Made by a program: the position numbers and the translations under genes | In this document: positions 26,732 through 36,320 of the stretch, in pieces | Numbering within the stretch: the stretch's first letter is position 1 | How the letters are laid out: each line of letters opens with the position of its first letter | Source of the DNA: a virus | Virus record (IMG/VR): IMGVR_UViG_3300010368_000032 | Coordinates: 1 to 39,279 of that record | Direction: 5' to 3' (one strand) | DNA length: 39,279 nucleotides | Notes under the pieces: model-generated | Database searches by the model: none | Told to the model about the DNA's origin: nothing | The model's input: the letters and a program-made list of their open reading frames with translations, nothing else

Positions 26732-26738
26732 AGGTATT

Positions 26739-27842
26739 ATGGAATTTTTTGATAGAAAAGAAGAAGTACTAGATATTGAATTGACCCAGTATGGAAAGTA
26801 TCAGCTTTCTATTGGACAATTTAAGCCAACATACTACGCTTTTTTTGATGATGATGTCATATATGACACGCAATACCAAGGTGATCCTCCAAAGGATGAT
26901 GATACTGGCATAGCCGGTCCAACTGAAAATCAAAAAGATTCAGAAGACAGAATTAAAGAAACACCTAGAATTAAGGTTCAGCACAACTTTAAGACTGTTG
27001 AGAAAACATCTTCTCAAATAGCCGATGATATCTTCTATGAGCTAAAATATTTTACACCTACGGCACAAGAAGCGTTTTTGTATGGAGTGGAGCCGGGAAC
27101 AAAGATCCTGATTACTGAAAGTCCATTTTTATACAAATTCCCGTACCCAAAAAATCTAAAAGATGAGATGTTTGGTTATGCATTGCCCCTCGGTACATCA
27201 AAATACAATTCTGTTTATGCTCCTGCATTTCAAGCTAATTTTATAAAAGGCAAAGTAATCCCAAAGCAATCTATCTATTATGATAGTGGCTCTTTTGGTA
27301 TCAAAAGAATACCACAAGTAGAAATGGAAGTAATTTACCAGACGAGCATAGAGCAAAAAAAAGAAAATGCAGCAGATGCTATTCCAATTCAAGACCTAAC
27401 AACTTATATTGACAATAATCCAACTGTGACAGTGGGAATTAATGGACCCCCCGGAAATCCAGTTTTAAGCAAAGTTTATGAAAATGGAACTTTTGTAAAA
27501 ATTGTTGAAGATTATATACTTTTGGATCTTCAAGAATTAAATAGCATTGTCGCAAAAGACGGATTTGAATTAGAAGTTTTTGAAATTGAAAATCCAGATA
27601 CTGCAAACGAAAACTTAAAAAGATTAAAATTTACAAATTTTGAAAAACAAAATTATGCCAGTCCTTTAGTGGATTTAGAATTTGTTGGTCAAAATTCTGT
27701 TGTTTCAAATCCAAATCAAGTAGAATATTACTTTTTACCAAGACTTGATCAAGAAATAGAACAAATACTTGTTACACAGGGCTACAATCAAAATCTTGGT
27801 CAATCAACCTTAGAGCCTTGTGAAGATGATATAGATGCTTAA
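26739..27842 (+). CDS. Probable virion structural protein; shares its N-terminal domain with the 35392 gene
   Basis: A 367-residue protein, not assignable to a named T4 gene. The first 45 residues (MEFFDRKEEVLDIELTQYGK, then YQLSIGQFKPTYYAFFDDDV) closely follow those of the protein at 35392-36306, with shared M.F.D, LD, LT..G, L..G, FK, YAF.DD and Y positions. The rest is mixed helix and strand with no membrane segment. The gene begins right after a putative late promoter and ends by overlapping the start of the next gene (ATGCTTAA), so it heads a unit of three large genes. Its position among late genes argues for a virion part. The function is unknown. Start: ATG 26739, supported by the similarity of the N-terminus to its relative. 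Confidence 0.7.
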   Translation: MEFFDRKEEVLDIELTQYGKYQLSIGQFKPTYYAFFDDDVIYDTQYQGDPPKDDDTGIAGPTENQKDSEDRIKETPRIKVQHNFKTVEKTSSQIADDIFYELKYFTPTAQEAFLYGVEPGTKILITESPFLYKFPYPKNLKDEMFGYALPLGTSKYNSVYAPAFQANFIKGKVIPKQSIYYDSGSFGIKRIPQVEMEVIYQTSIEQKKENAADAIPIQDLTTYIDNNPTVTVGINGPPGNPVLSKVYENGTFVKIVEDYILLDLQELNSIVAKDGFELEVFEIENPDTANENLKRLKFTNFEKQNYASPLVDLEFVGQNSVVSNPNQVEYYFLPRLDQEIEQILVTQGYNQNLGQSTLEPCEDDIDA

Positions 27843-30800
27843 TTATAGTTTAAAAGATATTGATTCTAAATTATTTAATGTTTTTATAACCTCTATAGAA
27901 CTTTCTGAGGGTCATGAAAACGATAAAGGGACTGACCCTCACGGACTTTTCTATGGATTCAAGGATCAGGCTAGTAGCTTAACATCAAAAAGATCTAAGC
28001 CAATGAATGTTGATATCTATATGTGTATCAAGCATCAAAATCCTCTGTTTTTGGCACAAAACAAAGAAATTTCTAAAATGAAAATCGCTGTCGTGCAAGT
28101 GACAAGTTTGGATACAAAAAGTAAGATTGATCAAAAACCATTTTCATATTTGCCGGTATCTAGGCATGATAAATTACAACCCAGCATGCAAGTGAAATTT
28201 TATTCTTTATTAGATTTACTTCCAAAAAGTTTAACTTATGATAGGGTTGGAGGTTCTTTTGGACAAAGAAATCCCTTTGCTCTTTCCGATTATAGAAAAA
28301 TACCATTTTTTAACGAAACAAATGTTGATGGTGCAAAGGTTTATAATATTCCAATAAAATCAAATTTTACTATAAGATCAGACCAAGGAGGGCAGAGTGT
28401 AAATAATCTTTGTTATTACGCTTATGTATTTATAGATCATGAAAGCTTATCAGAGAACAATTCTTTTTCATTTTTTGCAAAAAATAGAAGGAAGTTAACT
28501 GATGTAAGATCTTATTTTGGTCCAATAACGGCAGAAAATGTTATTGAAAATAATTTAACAGTCAAAAAAAGCTATGTGTTTAAAACGCAGTCTGGTAAGA
28601 TTTGGGCTGGCGATGCACACCAGATGGACAATGGATCATGGATGTCTGGTGCTACTCACAACAACTCCAGCGAGCCATTAAACAGGATTACAATAAATAA
28701 TTCAAAAATAAAAGATAATAGAATTTTTGAAAAATTATCTAGGGTAAAATTTCTCTCCGGGTATCAAAACTCATTTATATCTCCTCTTCAAAAAATTAAA
28801 AGTGAAAAAGTTAAAGACGGCATGCAGAATGCGTTTGTTAAAAAACCCCAAAGTATATCAGAAATTTACCTTTCTAGAGACAAAAGCGGAAATTGTAGAT
28901 TCTTTTTTTCTATAGATATTGAGAAAATATTAAAACAAAATAGCAATTATCCTCAAATTATTGAAAATATTAAACAAACAGACTTAAAACAATATCACTC
29001 TTTACTAAGGAGGACAAAAATACAAGAATTAGTCATAACTAGAAAAAGAGTTTTATCCAAAGAAAACGCAACAACTTCGGTCAGCTACTTAAAATATCCT
29101 GTAACAGAAGAGGAGCAGATAGTTGTAAAATCTAAAGATTCTAATACAAGAAATAAATTAGAAGACAATATATTCTCAACAAATACAGAGTTTGGTGGAG
29201 TTGGAAACGTTTCTCCAACAAAAATTGGGTCTATATTAGAAATTCAACCACTTTCTCCTACAAGGAATATTGGGATTAGGCATTTTACTGGAACAGATTA
29301 TGGCGTTTCTAGACAAAAGGATGTAATGTATGAATATTCCATAAAGGTTAGTATCACAGATCCCTTGACTAGTCATATACAAAACATAATTGATCAAATA
29401 GATAATATGATTGATTCAAACAGCACTTCTTTGAACTTCAATATGTATTATAAGGATGCAACTAGCGAAAATGGAAACTTTGATAGTTATTTAAATCGAT
29501 TTGATGAAAGCTTTATAACTTCTTTTAATAGAAAATATGTAATAAGTGATAACAATTACATATTTTCAAGTATTAGAGATTTCGTACAAATGATTTATTC
29601 TGTTTCAAATTACACAAACACAGGAAATGTACCTATGGTGGATGCGGTTAATTATTTAATTACCATCTCTAGTCCAAACACGGGAAGCCCAGAGGGGATT
29701 TTAAAGGTAATCCAACTAATGAAACGTGTTAAGAATTCTCTTCTTACTGTTCTAAATTCATCCAAAAGTTATACAAAATCTAGAGAAAGCAATACTGAAG
29801 CTACAAGCAAAAATTCTAATTTAGGTCAAGGAAGAAGATCAAGAGTTTTTGTAGTTGAAAAGTCTTTTAATAATCTATATGAAACAATGTCTTTGCAAGA
29901 TACTGGGTTTGATTATTTGTTTATGAAAAGCGATTCTAATTCTCAAAACAGTGAGGGGTTAACTTTAGTTTCAAAAAATACAATGACAAAAAGATTTGAC
30001 TTAGAAGTGGAAAAATATTTTAACACATCTAAGCCAATTATTGAGATAAAAAATTCAAGAGGCGATGTTTTAAATCGTGGAGACAATATTGAGTTTAGTA
30101 AATATTCTTTTTTATCTCCTTCTAATATATTTTTGAAGACTAACGATAGAGAAACGACATTTGAAGCTTTGTCTAGTGCATATGTTTCTTCAAACAGAAA
30201 AGAAATGAACGAGTTAGTTTCAGATATTATTATATATAATAAAACAAAAAATCTAAACTACTCAAAATCCAGCAATTTAAATGATAAAGATGAAACCACA
30301 TCTTCTATGTTGCAGGACATTTTGCAGGGACAGGGAGTGACTATTGAAATTCCAAATGAAACCAGAAAACAAAAAGAAAGAAAAGTTAAAATATTTAATA
30401 ATCAATCTTTGAGTGAAAGAATAGATAAGGAAGAAAATTTATTTGTCGAAAATCAACAAATAGAAGCTCAAAAAGCAATATCTTCTAAAGATCTATTAAA
30501 CTCTATATTACAAATTACAGAGACAGATTTTTTACAAGAAAATAATTCTATAAAAAATTATCTATTTAATGATGACGACTCTGCAACGAAGTTGAAAAAA
30601 CAATTATCAAATTCAATTTTAAGAAATAGAGTATTAAATACAAATAGGTCTCCAAATAACAGATCCTTTAATTATGCACCGATTCACACTAAGGCTTTAA
30701 TTTTGTCTGTAAATAATTCATCAGAAGTTAAACAAAACAAAGCTTTTAATGAAATAAAATCTCAGGGTCAAGACTATTTTAGAAATCCAGAAAATTATGG

Positions 30801-31503
30801 TTTTTTGTGGCTCAATTATAGGAGCATTAAAATGATTGAAGTCTTGATAGGATTTGATGATTCAAAAACAGATTCTAGAATAAATTGTCCAATTTGGACT
30901 AGGCTAGATAAAATACATCTAGAATCAACAAAAAATAATACCTTAATATGTAGATTGGTCGATTATGAAGATGATCATAGTGGAATAAAGAAAAACAAAT
31001 CTTTAGAATTACCAGTTTTTAATGAAATATTTGCTATAAATTTAGCAGAGAATAAAAATTCATCTAGAGCAATCACAACAACTTTTGTAGATTTTAATAA
31101 TCGTGAATTTGAAAGTGTATATAAAGAAAATAAGTTTTCTGATGATGCAAAAGAGGTTTTGGATTATATAAATAATCGTATACAAAATCTGGATACAAAT
31201 GCGGGGTTAATTAATCTTTTGCGAACCGATTTTTTAAAAACAAACATGGTTAATCACAAAAATGGAAAAACAACAAACTATCAGTCGAGAGCGGAGATTA
31301 AAATAAAATATTCAAAAAACCAATATCAACTAAATAAAAACATGGATTTAAATAAAATTAAAGACATGATAAAATCAAGAGGACTGCAATCATATTTGCC
31401 AAAGGGCGTTATGAATAGCTCCTCAAATTCTGGTGTTACGAGAGGAAGAACTGGTGGAACGAGGGGCACAAGTGGTACCAGCGGTGGCGGATCTACCTAT
31501 TAG
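27835..31503 (+). CDS. Large probable virion protein of unknown function (1,222 residues)
   Basis: I do not recognise a family. The start ATG at 27835 overlaps the stop of the preceding gene by 8 bases, so translation is probably coupled. The N-terminal third is strand-rich (MNVDIYMCIKHQNPLFLAQN, MKIAVVQVTSLDTK, YYAYVFIDHE) and contains a histidine- and tryptophan-bearing stretch at about residues 255-285 (KIWAGDAHQMDNGSWMSGAT). The middle and C-terminal parts are Lys/Asn/Ser-rich with many polar helices, without membrane segments. The final 23 residues form a Gly/Thr/Arg tail (RGRTGGTRGTSGTSGGG), similar in style to the hub-protein linker. Amino acid use is strongly driven by A+T content. 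Location in a late structural operon makes a tail or baseplate component likely. No catalytic motif is visible. Confidence 0.65.
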   Translation: MLNYSLKDIDSKLFNVFITSIELSEGHENDKGTDPHGLFYGFKDQASSLTSKRSKPMNVDIYMCIKHQNPLFLAQNKEISKMKIAVVQVTSLDTKSKIDQKPFSYLPVSRHDKLQPSMQVKFYSLLDLLPKSLTYDRVGGSFGQRNPFALSDYRKIPFFNETNVDGAKVYNIPIKSNFTIRSDQGGQSVNNLCYYAYVFIDHESLSENNSFSFFAKNRRKLTDVRSYFGPITAENVIENNLTVKKSYVFKTQSGKIWAGDAHQMDNGSWMSGATHNNSSEPLNRITINNSKIKDNRIFEKLSRVKFLSGYQNSFISPLQKIKSEKVKDGMQNAFVKKPQSISEIYLSRDKSGNCRFFFSIDIEKILKQNSNYPQIIENIKQTDLKQYHSLLRRTKIQELVITRKRVLSKENATTSVSYLKYPVTEEEQIVVKSKDSNTRNKLEDNIFSTNTEFGGVGNVSPTKIGSILEIQPLSPTRNIGIRHFTGTDYGVSRQKDVMYEYSIKVSITDPLTSHIQNIIDQIDNMIDSNSTSLNFNMYYKDATSENGNFDSYLNRFDESFITSFNRKYVISDNNYIFSSIRDFVQMIYSVSNYTNTGNVPMVDAVNYLITISSPNTGSPEGILKVIQLMKRVKNSLLTVLNSSKSYTKSRESNTEATSKNSNLGQGRRSRVFVVEKSFNNLYETMSLQDTGFDYLFMKSDSNSQNSEGLTLVSKNTMTKRFDLEVEKYFNTSKPIIEIKNSRGDVLNRGDNIEFSKYSFLSPSNIFLKTNDRETTFEALSSAYVSSNRKEMNELVSDIIIYNKTKNLNYSKSSNLNDKDETTSSMLQDILQGQGVTIEIPNETRKQKERKVKIFNNQSLSERIDKEENLFVENQQIEAQKAISSKDLLNSILQITETDFLQENNSIKNYLFNDDDSATKLKKQLSNSILRNRVLNTNRSPNNRSFNYAPIHTKALILSVNNSSEVKQNKAFNEIKSQGQDYFRNPENYGFLWLNYRSIKMIEVLIGFDDSKTDSRINCPIWTRLDKIHLESTKNNTLICRLVDYEDDHSGIKKNKSLELPVFNEIFAINLAENKNSSRAITTTFVDFNNREFESVYKENKFSDDAKEVLDYINNRIQNLDTNAGLINLLRTDFLKTNMVNHKNGKTTNYQSRAEIKIKYSKNQYQLNKNMDLNKIKDMIKSRGLQSYLPKGVMNSSSNSGVTRGRTGGTRGTSGTSGGGSTY

Positions 31504-31512
31504 GATTAATAA

Positions 31513-34500
31513 ATGGCAAAGTTAAACGACTATAATCAAAATAAAATGGGTACGTCAAACGGAACTATGTTCTTTGAAAGACCTTATATATTAAAGGATA
31601 AAATCGGAGACAACTTTCCATCAAGCCAAGAAGAACAAATAGCGATTGCTGATAATATAGATACTTTAAATTATGCCGATCTTTTCTCGTATCAACATAA
31701 TGTACTACTTCCAGAGGGAATAATTTATCATGTTGATGGATCTTATTATGAATATTCTCTCTCTGAGGGTATGTATGCTCCAAGCCCCGTTAAACAATCG
31801 CTCGGAGGAATATATGGCTATGTTAATAAGAAAAACCCCGCAATATTAAGAGGGTTTACAGGACCTTCTGCCGCTGGCACAGAAGGTGGAGAAATACCAC
31901 AAAGTGTCCTCCCGGCCCAAAGCGGTCAAATATACAGCATTCGTAAAGATCCAGTTCCTCTCGCTCCGAGATATCAAATTCAAGGATTGACGGATATTCA
32001 GTTCACAAACGATTATTCCCTATCCTCTCTAAGCCAATACAACGATGATATATTCAATAATTATTATAGACAATATATGCTTTTGTATGGAAACATCGGC
32101 ATATTTGGAGAGACAGTTACTGCTGACACATGGGACCTAACTGATCCTTTCAAGACTGGCTTCCATCAATTACAATTAGCATTTTTATCTTTGTTTTATA
32201 CAATAAACCAAAAAAAGAATCAGTGGACTTATTATTATCCAGTCTCTACTTTGAACCAGAATGTATTTACAAATGTAAAAAATATACAATTTCCTGCTTC
32301 TCAAAATCCCTTATCATGGGACAGGACAATAGATGATAATAATTTTAATTTTATCAGAACCCTAATAAAAGAAGACCCGGATCAGTATGCAAGACACCTA
32401 TATGCCATCGCTTATCAGCTATTGCAAGGCGGTCAAAGCGATGTTTTAAATTCAGATGTAATAAATTATGATACTCTTCCGCCCGGAATTTCAGGCAAAT
32501 TATTCAGAGATTTTAATTACTCTTTGAACATACCAGTGTCTGAAGAATCAGTGGCTCTCTTGGAGAATACATCTGCTGGAAATGTAAATGTGGGGCAAGA
32601 AACTCTAATAGCAGATATAAAGCCTGTTTATAATTTTACCATAGCAAATTATGAAAAAGCGATATCATTAGTTCCTGAAATAAGGATGCCAAACATATAT
32701 GAAGTTGCTAAAAATGGAATACAGTCTGTTTTTCAAGGCTTAAAAATTGATGACCCAAACGATGCAGCGATAAACAGTGGCAATTACAAGTCTATTCCTA
32801 TTTTTGAAAAAATAGCAGAGCAATTTTTAAACTGCGACGAAGATGAAGCTTCAGTTTATTCAAATCCTGAATATATCAAACAATTAAATATTGTGTTTGA
32901 ACACTCCCAACTTTCAGAAAACAGTCAAATTGAAGATCTTAAAGACAGCTTCCCTTTTTATAATTTGATAGAATTTGAAGTTGGCACCAATATGGGAGTT
33001 GTGGGTAATGAACTGCTCAATACACTATATGATAATCAAATAATTCAAGAATATGTTAGAACACACCTTTCTTCGTATTATGGGCTTGGTGCTCCACTTT
33101 TAATAGCAGGCAAGACAGGAGAGATTTTAACCGAAACAGTGTTTGCGGTGGCTTTAGAAGCTGCTAAATTTGCAGATTTGGGGATTTTTGAAAACACAGA
33201 AGACATTACAGTAGAAGCAATAACTAAGAACTTTTCAAATAATATAGTTAATGATACTTTTTTGAGAGTAGGTAACGCAGCCATCAAAAGTCCGAGAATA
33301 TATAATTTTAATAATTGGTTAGAAGTATATAAAGAAAGCCCAAACGAAGTCATAAGGCAAGACATATATTCAGCTTATACTTCTTTTTATGGAGACATTA
33401 ACGAAGGATATACTTCTGGGTGGCCTCAACAAAATGCCTCACAAGTTCACTATACTGCAATAAAAGAAGTGTACCCTGAAATGGTAACTCTTCTTAGAAG
33501 GACATTCGATCAAATATTGAATGGTGGCAAGGCAGCAAAAATACCCCTCTTCTATACCATAGAGAAAAAAGATTTAGACGACAATGTTATACAATACATA
33601 ATAGTGCCAGCCCCGGACAGGATTGCATCGTCACAAAAATCAAAAGTAAGATATATCGATACTCAAGTAAAATACGGAAAGCCCTATACATATTCAATTA
33701 AAGCACAGTGTCTCGTGATTGGAACAGATTATAAATTTAGATTTGTAAATGACAAAGAAACACTGGATGTAGTCGAGCAAGCTGGATATGGATCAGTTAA
33801 AAAAGAAGATATTATTTTTTCAACGCTCACAACCTTTAATGGTGCCCAATTGGTCAATTTGGGTGACCCTTTCAACTTGTCATCAAATTATGTGTTCTCT
33901 CAGGGGAACCTAGAAACAAGTGGGCAAACAACGCTATCCGAGCAACAAATCCAATTTTATGGAGGAGCGACAGGCGGCACAAACGTTGTGCAAGGGGGAC
34001 TTTTGTCTACATTTACGGCAGAAGATTACGAAGCTTTGGGTCTCTCGGCACCCGAAGAGGGTCTCGATTTGATTCCGGAATTAGCAGCGGAATTGAGTGA
34101 AGATGGAACACAGAAAGTAGTAATCAAAAACTTTTATGCTTACACCGAGTCTTCTTTATTGAAAACACCTCCTTTTTTGGGTCCAAAAACTGAATATGAA
34201 ACAACCGAAACTGGGGAAAAAATATGGTATATTTTTGATGAAGCCCACGGGACGGTGTACATTAATCCAGAGACGGGCATGCCCTCTGACCAATTGGACT
34301 TCGGTAACAGCGTAAAGTTACAAACTAATAGCGAGGGGCAACAGTATTTTCAATTCAATGGCAAAACTTATTTTGTCACAGTTTCTGGCAATAAGGCAAA
34401 GCTGATTACTTCAGTTGATGCTGAACCCACCGCCACTGTTATTGAAGAATCAGCAAATAAATTAATTGCCGTAGGGATCAACATGTTCCAAAAGTGCAAA

Positions 34501-35319
34501 ACATTTGAAACTCCATATTTTGAAGAAAAAGGAGTAACAATATTAGACAATCCTCCGATTTCTCCAATTGTAAATTTTTATCCTTATGGGAACACAAGAA
34601 GCAAATTGTTATTAACTTTTGAAAATCAAACAGGTATGTACGATGCGACCCCTATTAGCATCTTGCCAGAAGACGAGCAGATCTTCAAAAACATAAGATT
34701 AGCGCAAAAAAAACACAAAAAAGATCAGCAAGGAAATTACATAACACCATATATCACATTTAAATCTGATGATTTTGCTTCTGAATATCAAGTATTTAGA
34801 ATTGAAGGAACTAAACCATCGTCATATGCTGACTTTAGTAATGCTTTATATAATATTGTTGATGTAAGGGAAAGAACCGCTTTCGTAGAAACTCTTGCTA
34901 ACAACACAAAGTATTACTATATATTTAGAACTGTTGATCTGCACCAAAATCTTTCTAATCCGTCTGCATTGTATGAAGTTGAAATGGTCGAAAATTCTGG
35001 TGTCACTTATCCAATTATTAGTGTTGTTGAGTTTGCGACACCACCAAAAGATTTAAACTCTAGGTTTTTTGATAGATATTTAAAGATTGAACCAGCTTTA
35101 GGACAAAAGGTGATCAATGAACAACAATCCGGAATATCCTCCACTGGTGCTGGAATTGAAAACTCAACACCTGTTTTGGGGATTAGAGACGAAACTATAT
35201 GGAATCAAAAAAAGTTTAAATTTAGAATAAAATCAGTTAATACTGGTAAAGCAATTGATTTGAATATAAGGTTTAAAACAAATCACAAGCAGCCTGAGCC
35301 AATAGATTCTTGTGAGTGA
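31513..35319 (+). CDS. Large probable virion protein with fibronectin-III-like segments (1,268 residues)
   Basis: A 1,268-residue protein with a ribosome site AGGA 6 bases before the ATG and only 9 bases after the preceding gene. Most of it is unfamiliar. The N-terminal half is rich in Tyr, Asn and Gln (YYEYSLSEGMYAPSP, SQYNDDIFNNYYRQYMLLYG). Two places look like fibronectin-type-III folds: about residues 690-740 (SQKSKVRYIDTQVKYGKPYT, YSIKAQCL) and about 1015-1180 (SEYQVFRIEGTKPSSYADFS, VETLANNTKYYYIFRTVDLH), with the 'Y.Y.v...d..gn.S.ps' strand pattern. Such modules are common surface decorations on phage tails and may bind loosely to cell surfaces. The gene is followed by a 72-base gap containing the next promoter. 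Its exact place in the virion is unknown. Confidence 0.68.
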   Translation: MAKLNDYNQNKMGTSNGTMFFERPYILKDKIGDNFPSSQEEQIAIADNIDTLNYADLFSYQHNVLLPEGIIYHVDGSYYEYSLSEGMYAPSPVKQSLGGIYGYVNKKNPAILRGFTGPSAAGTEGGEIPQSVLPAQSGQIYSIRKDPVPLAPRYQIQGLTDIQFTNDYSLSSLSQYNDDIFNNYYRQYMLLYGNIGIFGETVTADTWDLTDPFKTGFHQLQLAFLSLFYTINQKKNQWTYYYPVSTLNQNVFTNVKNIQFPASQNPLSWDRTIDDNNFNFIRTLIKEDPDQYARHLYAIAYQLLQGGQSDVLNSDVINYDTLPPGISGKLFRDFNYSLNIPVSEESVALLENTSAGNVNVGQETLIADIKPVYNFTIANYEKAISLVPEIRMPNIYEVAKNGIQSVFQGLKIDDPNDAAINSGNYKSIPIFEKIAEQFLNCDEDEASVYSNPEYIKQLNIVFEHSQLSENSQIEDLKDSFPFYNLIEFEVGTNMGVVGNELLNTLYDNQIIQEYVRTHLSSYYGLGAPLLIAGKTGEILTETVFAVALEAAKFADLGIFENTEDITVEAITKNFSNNIVNDTFLRVGNAAIKSPRIYNFNNWLEVYKESPNEVIRQDIYSAYTSFYGDINEGYTSGWPQQNASQVHYTAIKEVYPEMVTLLRRTFDQILNGGKAAKIPLFYTIEKKDLDDNVIQYIIVPAPDRIASSQKSKVRYIDTQVKYGKPYTYSIKAQCLVIGTDYKFRFVNDKETLDVVEQAGYGSVKKEDIIFSTLTTFNGAQLVNLGDPFNLSSNYVFSQGNLETSGQTTLSEQQIQFYGGATGGTNVVQGGLLSTFTAEDYEALGLSAPEEGLDLIPELAAELSEDGTQKVVIKNFYAYTESSLLKTPPFLGPKTEYETTETGEKIWYIFDEAHGTVYINPETGMPSDQLDFGNSVKLQTNSEGQQYFQFNGKTYFVTVSGNKAKLITSVDAEPTATVIEESANKLIAVGINMFQKCKTFETPYFEEKGVTILDNPPISPIVNFYPYGNTRSKLLLTFENQTGMYDATPISILPEDEQIFKNIRLAQKKHKKDQQGNYITPYITFKSDDFASEYQVFRIEGTKPSSYADFSNALYNIVDVRERTAFVETLANNTKYYYIFRTVDLHQNLSNPSALYEVEMVENSGVTYPIISVVEFATPPKDLNSRFFDRYLKIEPALGQKVINEQQSGISSTGAGIENSTPVLGIRDETIWNQKKFKFRIKSVNTGKAIDLNIRFKTNHKQPEPIDSCE

Positions 35320-35334
35320 TTTTAAAATAACATA

Positions 35335-35342
35335 CTATTTAT
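35335..35342 (+). promoter_or_regulatory. Putative late promoter, CTATTTAT
   Basis: The octamer (followed by A, so TATTTATA on this strand) lies 49 bases before the ATG at 35392, in the 72-base gap after the 1,268-residue gene. It would give a leader of about 40 bases that contains a small hairpin and a good ribosome site. Confidence 0.6.
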
Positions 35343-35363
35343 AACAAATTGCTAATTATGTAG

Positions 35364-35377
35364 GGCACATAAGTGCC
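35364..35377 (+). other. Leader hairpin GGCAC-ATAA-GTGCC
   Basis: A perfect 5-base-pair stem with a four-base loop lies between the putative late promoter and the ribosome site AGGAG (35381-35385). No run of T follows it, so it is not a normal terminator. As RNA it would fold just upstream of the ribosome site and could protect the 5' end of the message or tune initiation. Confidence 0.55.
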
Positions 35378-35391
35378 AAAAGGAGATTAAA

Positions 35392-36306
35392 ATGGGGTTT
35401 TTAGATAATAGTGGAGATATTATTTTAGATGCAGTTTTAACAGATGCTGGCAGAGCAAGACTTGCCGCTGGAGATGGATCATTTAAAATTGTAAAATATG
35501 CATTTGCTGATGACGAAATTGACTATACAAAATGGGATGGCGACAACCAAAAAGGTACGCCATATTACGATATAGAGATTTTAAAAACACCCATATTAGA
35601 AGCCTTTACAAACAATACTTCACTGATGAAAAGCAAATTAATTTCCATTTCTAGAACAAATTTATTATTTTTACCTGTTCTTAAAATAAACGAAACAGAT
35701 GGCGAAGCTTTAAACGGACAAGCAAATCAGGCAGCAAATTCTTTTTCAGTTCTTGTTGATGAAACAACTGACGATGTATTTGAAGCTCTATCTTCTGACA
35801 ATACAACAGGTGTTTTTTATGCTACAAAAAATACTGCTAAATATATACAAATTGATCAAGGGCTAGATACAACAGAGATAAGCAAAAATCAAGCATTAGC
35901 ACCTGCTTTAGTAGAAACACATTTTATTATTGAAATGGATAATCGCCTTGGAACTTTATCTAGTCCGGGAAATGTAGTACAATCATTTTCGTTTTTAGAT
36001 GACGACAACATCGCAGCTTATAACATTGCAAATGTTAATGATACTCAGGGATTTTTCGCCGCAATTAATGGAAATACAGTAGGGTCTCCAATTGCAGGTC
36101 CAAGAGGTACAGCCTTTAGATTTAAAATCAAACCAAGCTTAGAGTTGCAGACCAGCACGTTCTTGTTCACAAAATTGGGAACTTCTGGAAATACTTGGAA
36201 TGGTGCTTCTGGAACTTATTCTTACATTGACTCTATTGTTAAGGTTACTGGGGCTACTACTGGATATTCTATCAATATACCAATCAGATATGTAAAACAA
36301 GACTAA
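35392..36306 (+). CDS. Conserved virion structural protein (MGFLDN-type)
   Basis: A 304-residue protein starting MGFLDNSGDIILDAVLTDAG, followed by LAAGDGSFKIVKYAFADDEI. I have seen this type of N-terminus in proteins annotated as structural in large myoviruses; the exact role is unknown to me. The same N-terminal pattern is present in the protein at 26739-27842, suggesting a shared attachment domain with different C-terminal parts. The C-terminal third (FRFKIKPSLELQTSTFLFTK, VTGATTGYSINIPIRYVKQD) is strand-rich and ends in a short charged tail. AGGAG at 35381-35385 precedes the ATG by 6 bases, and a promoter and leader hairpin lie upstream, so this gene begins its own transcript with the two genes that follow. 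Confidence 0.75.
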   Translation: MGFLDNSGDIILDAVLTDAGRARLAAGDGSFKIVKYAFADDEIDYTKWDGDNQKGTPYYDIEILKTPILEAFTNNTSLMKSKLISISRTNLLFLPVLKINETDGEALNGQANQAANSFSVLVDETTDDVFEALSSDNTTGVFYATKNTAKYIQIDQGLDTTEISKNQALAPALVETHFIIEMDNRLGTLSSPGNVVQSFSFLDDDNIAAYNIANVNDTQGFFAAINGNTVGSPIAGPRGTAFRFKIKPSLELQTSTFLFTKLGTSGNTWNGASGTYSYIDSIVKVTGATTGYSINIPIRYVKQD

Positions 36307-36320
36307 CAAGGATTATAAAA

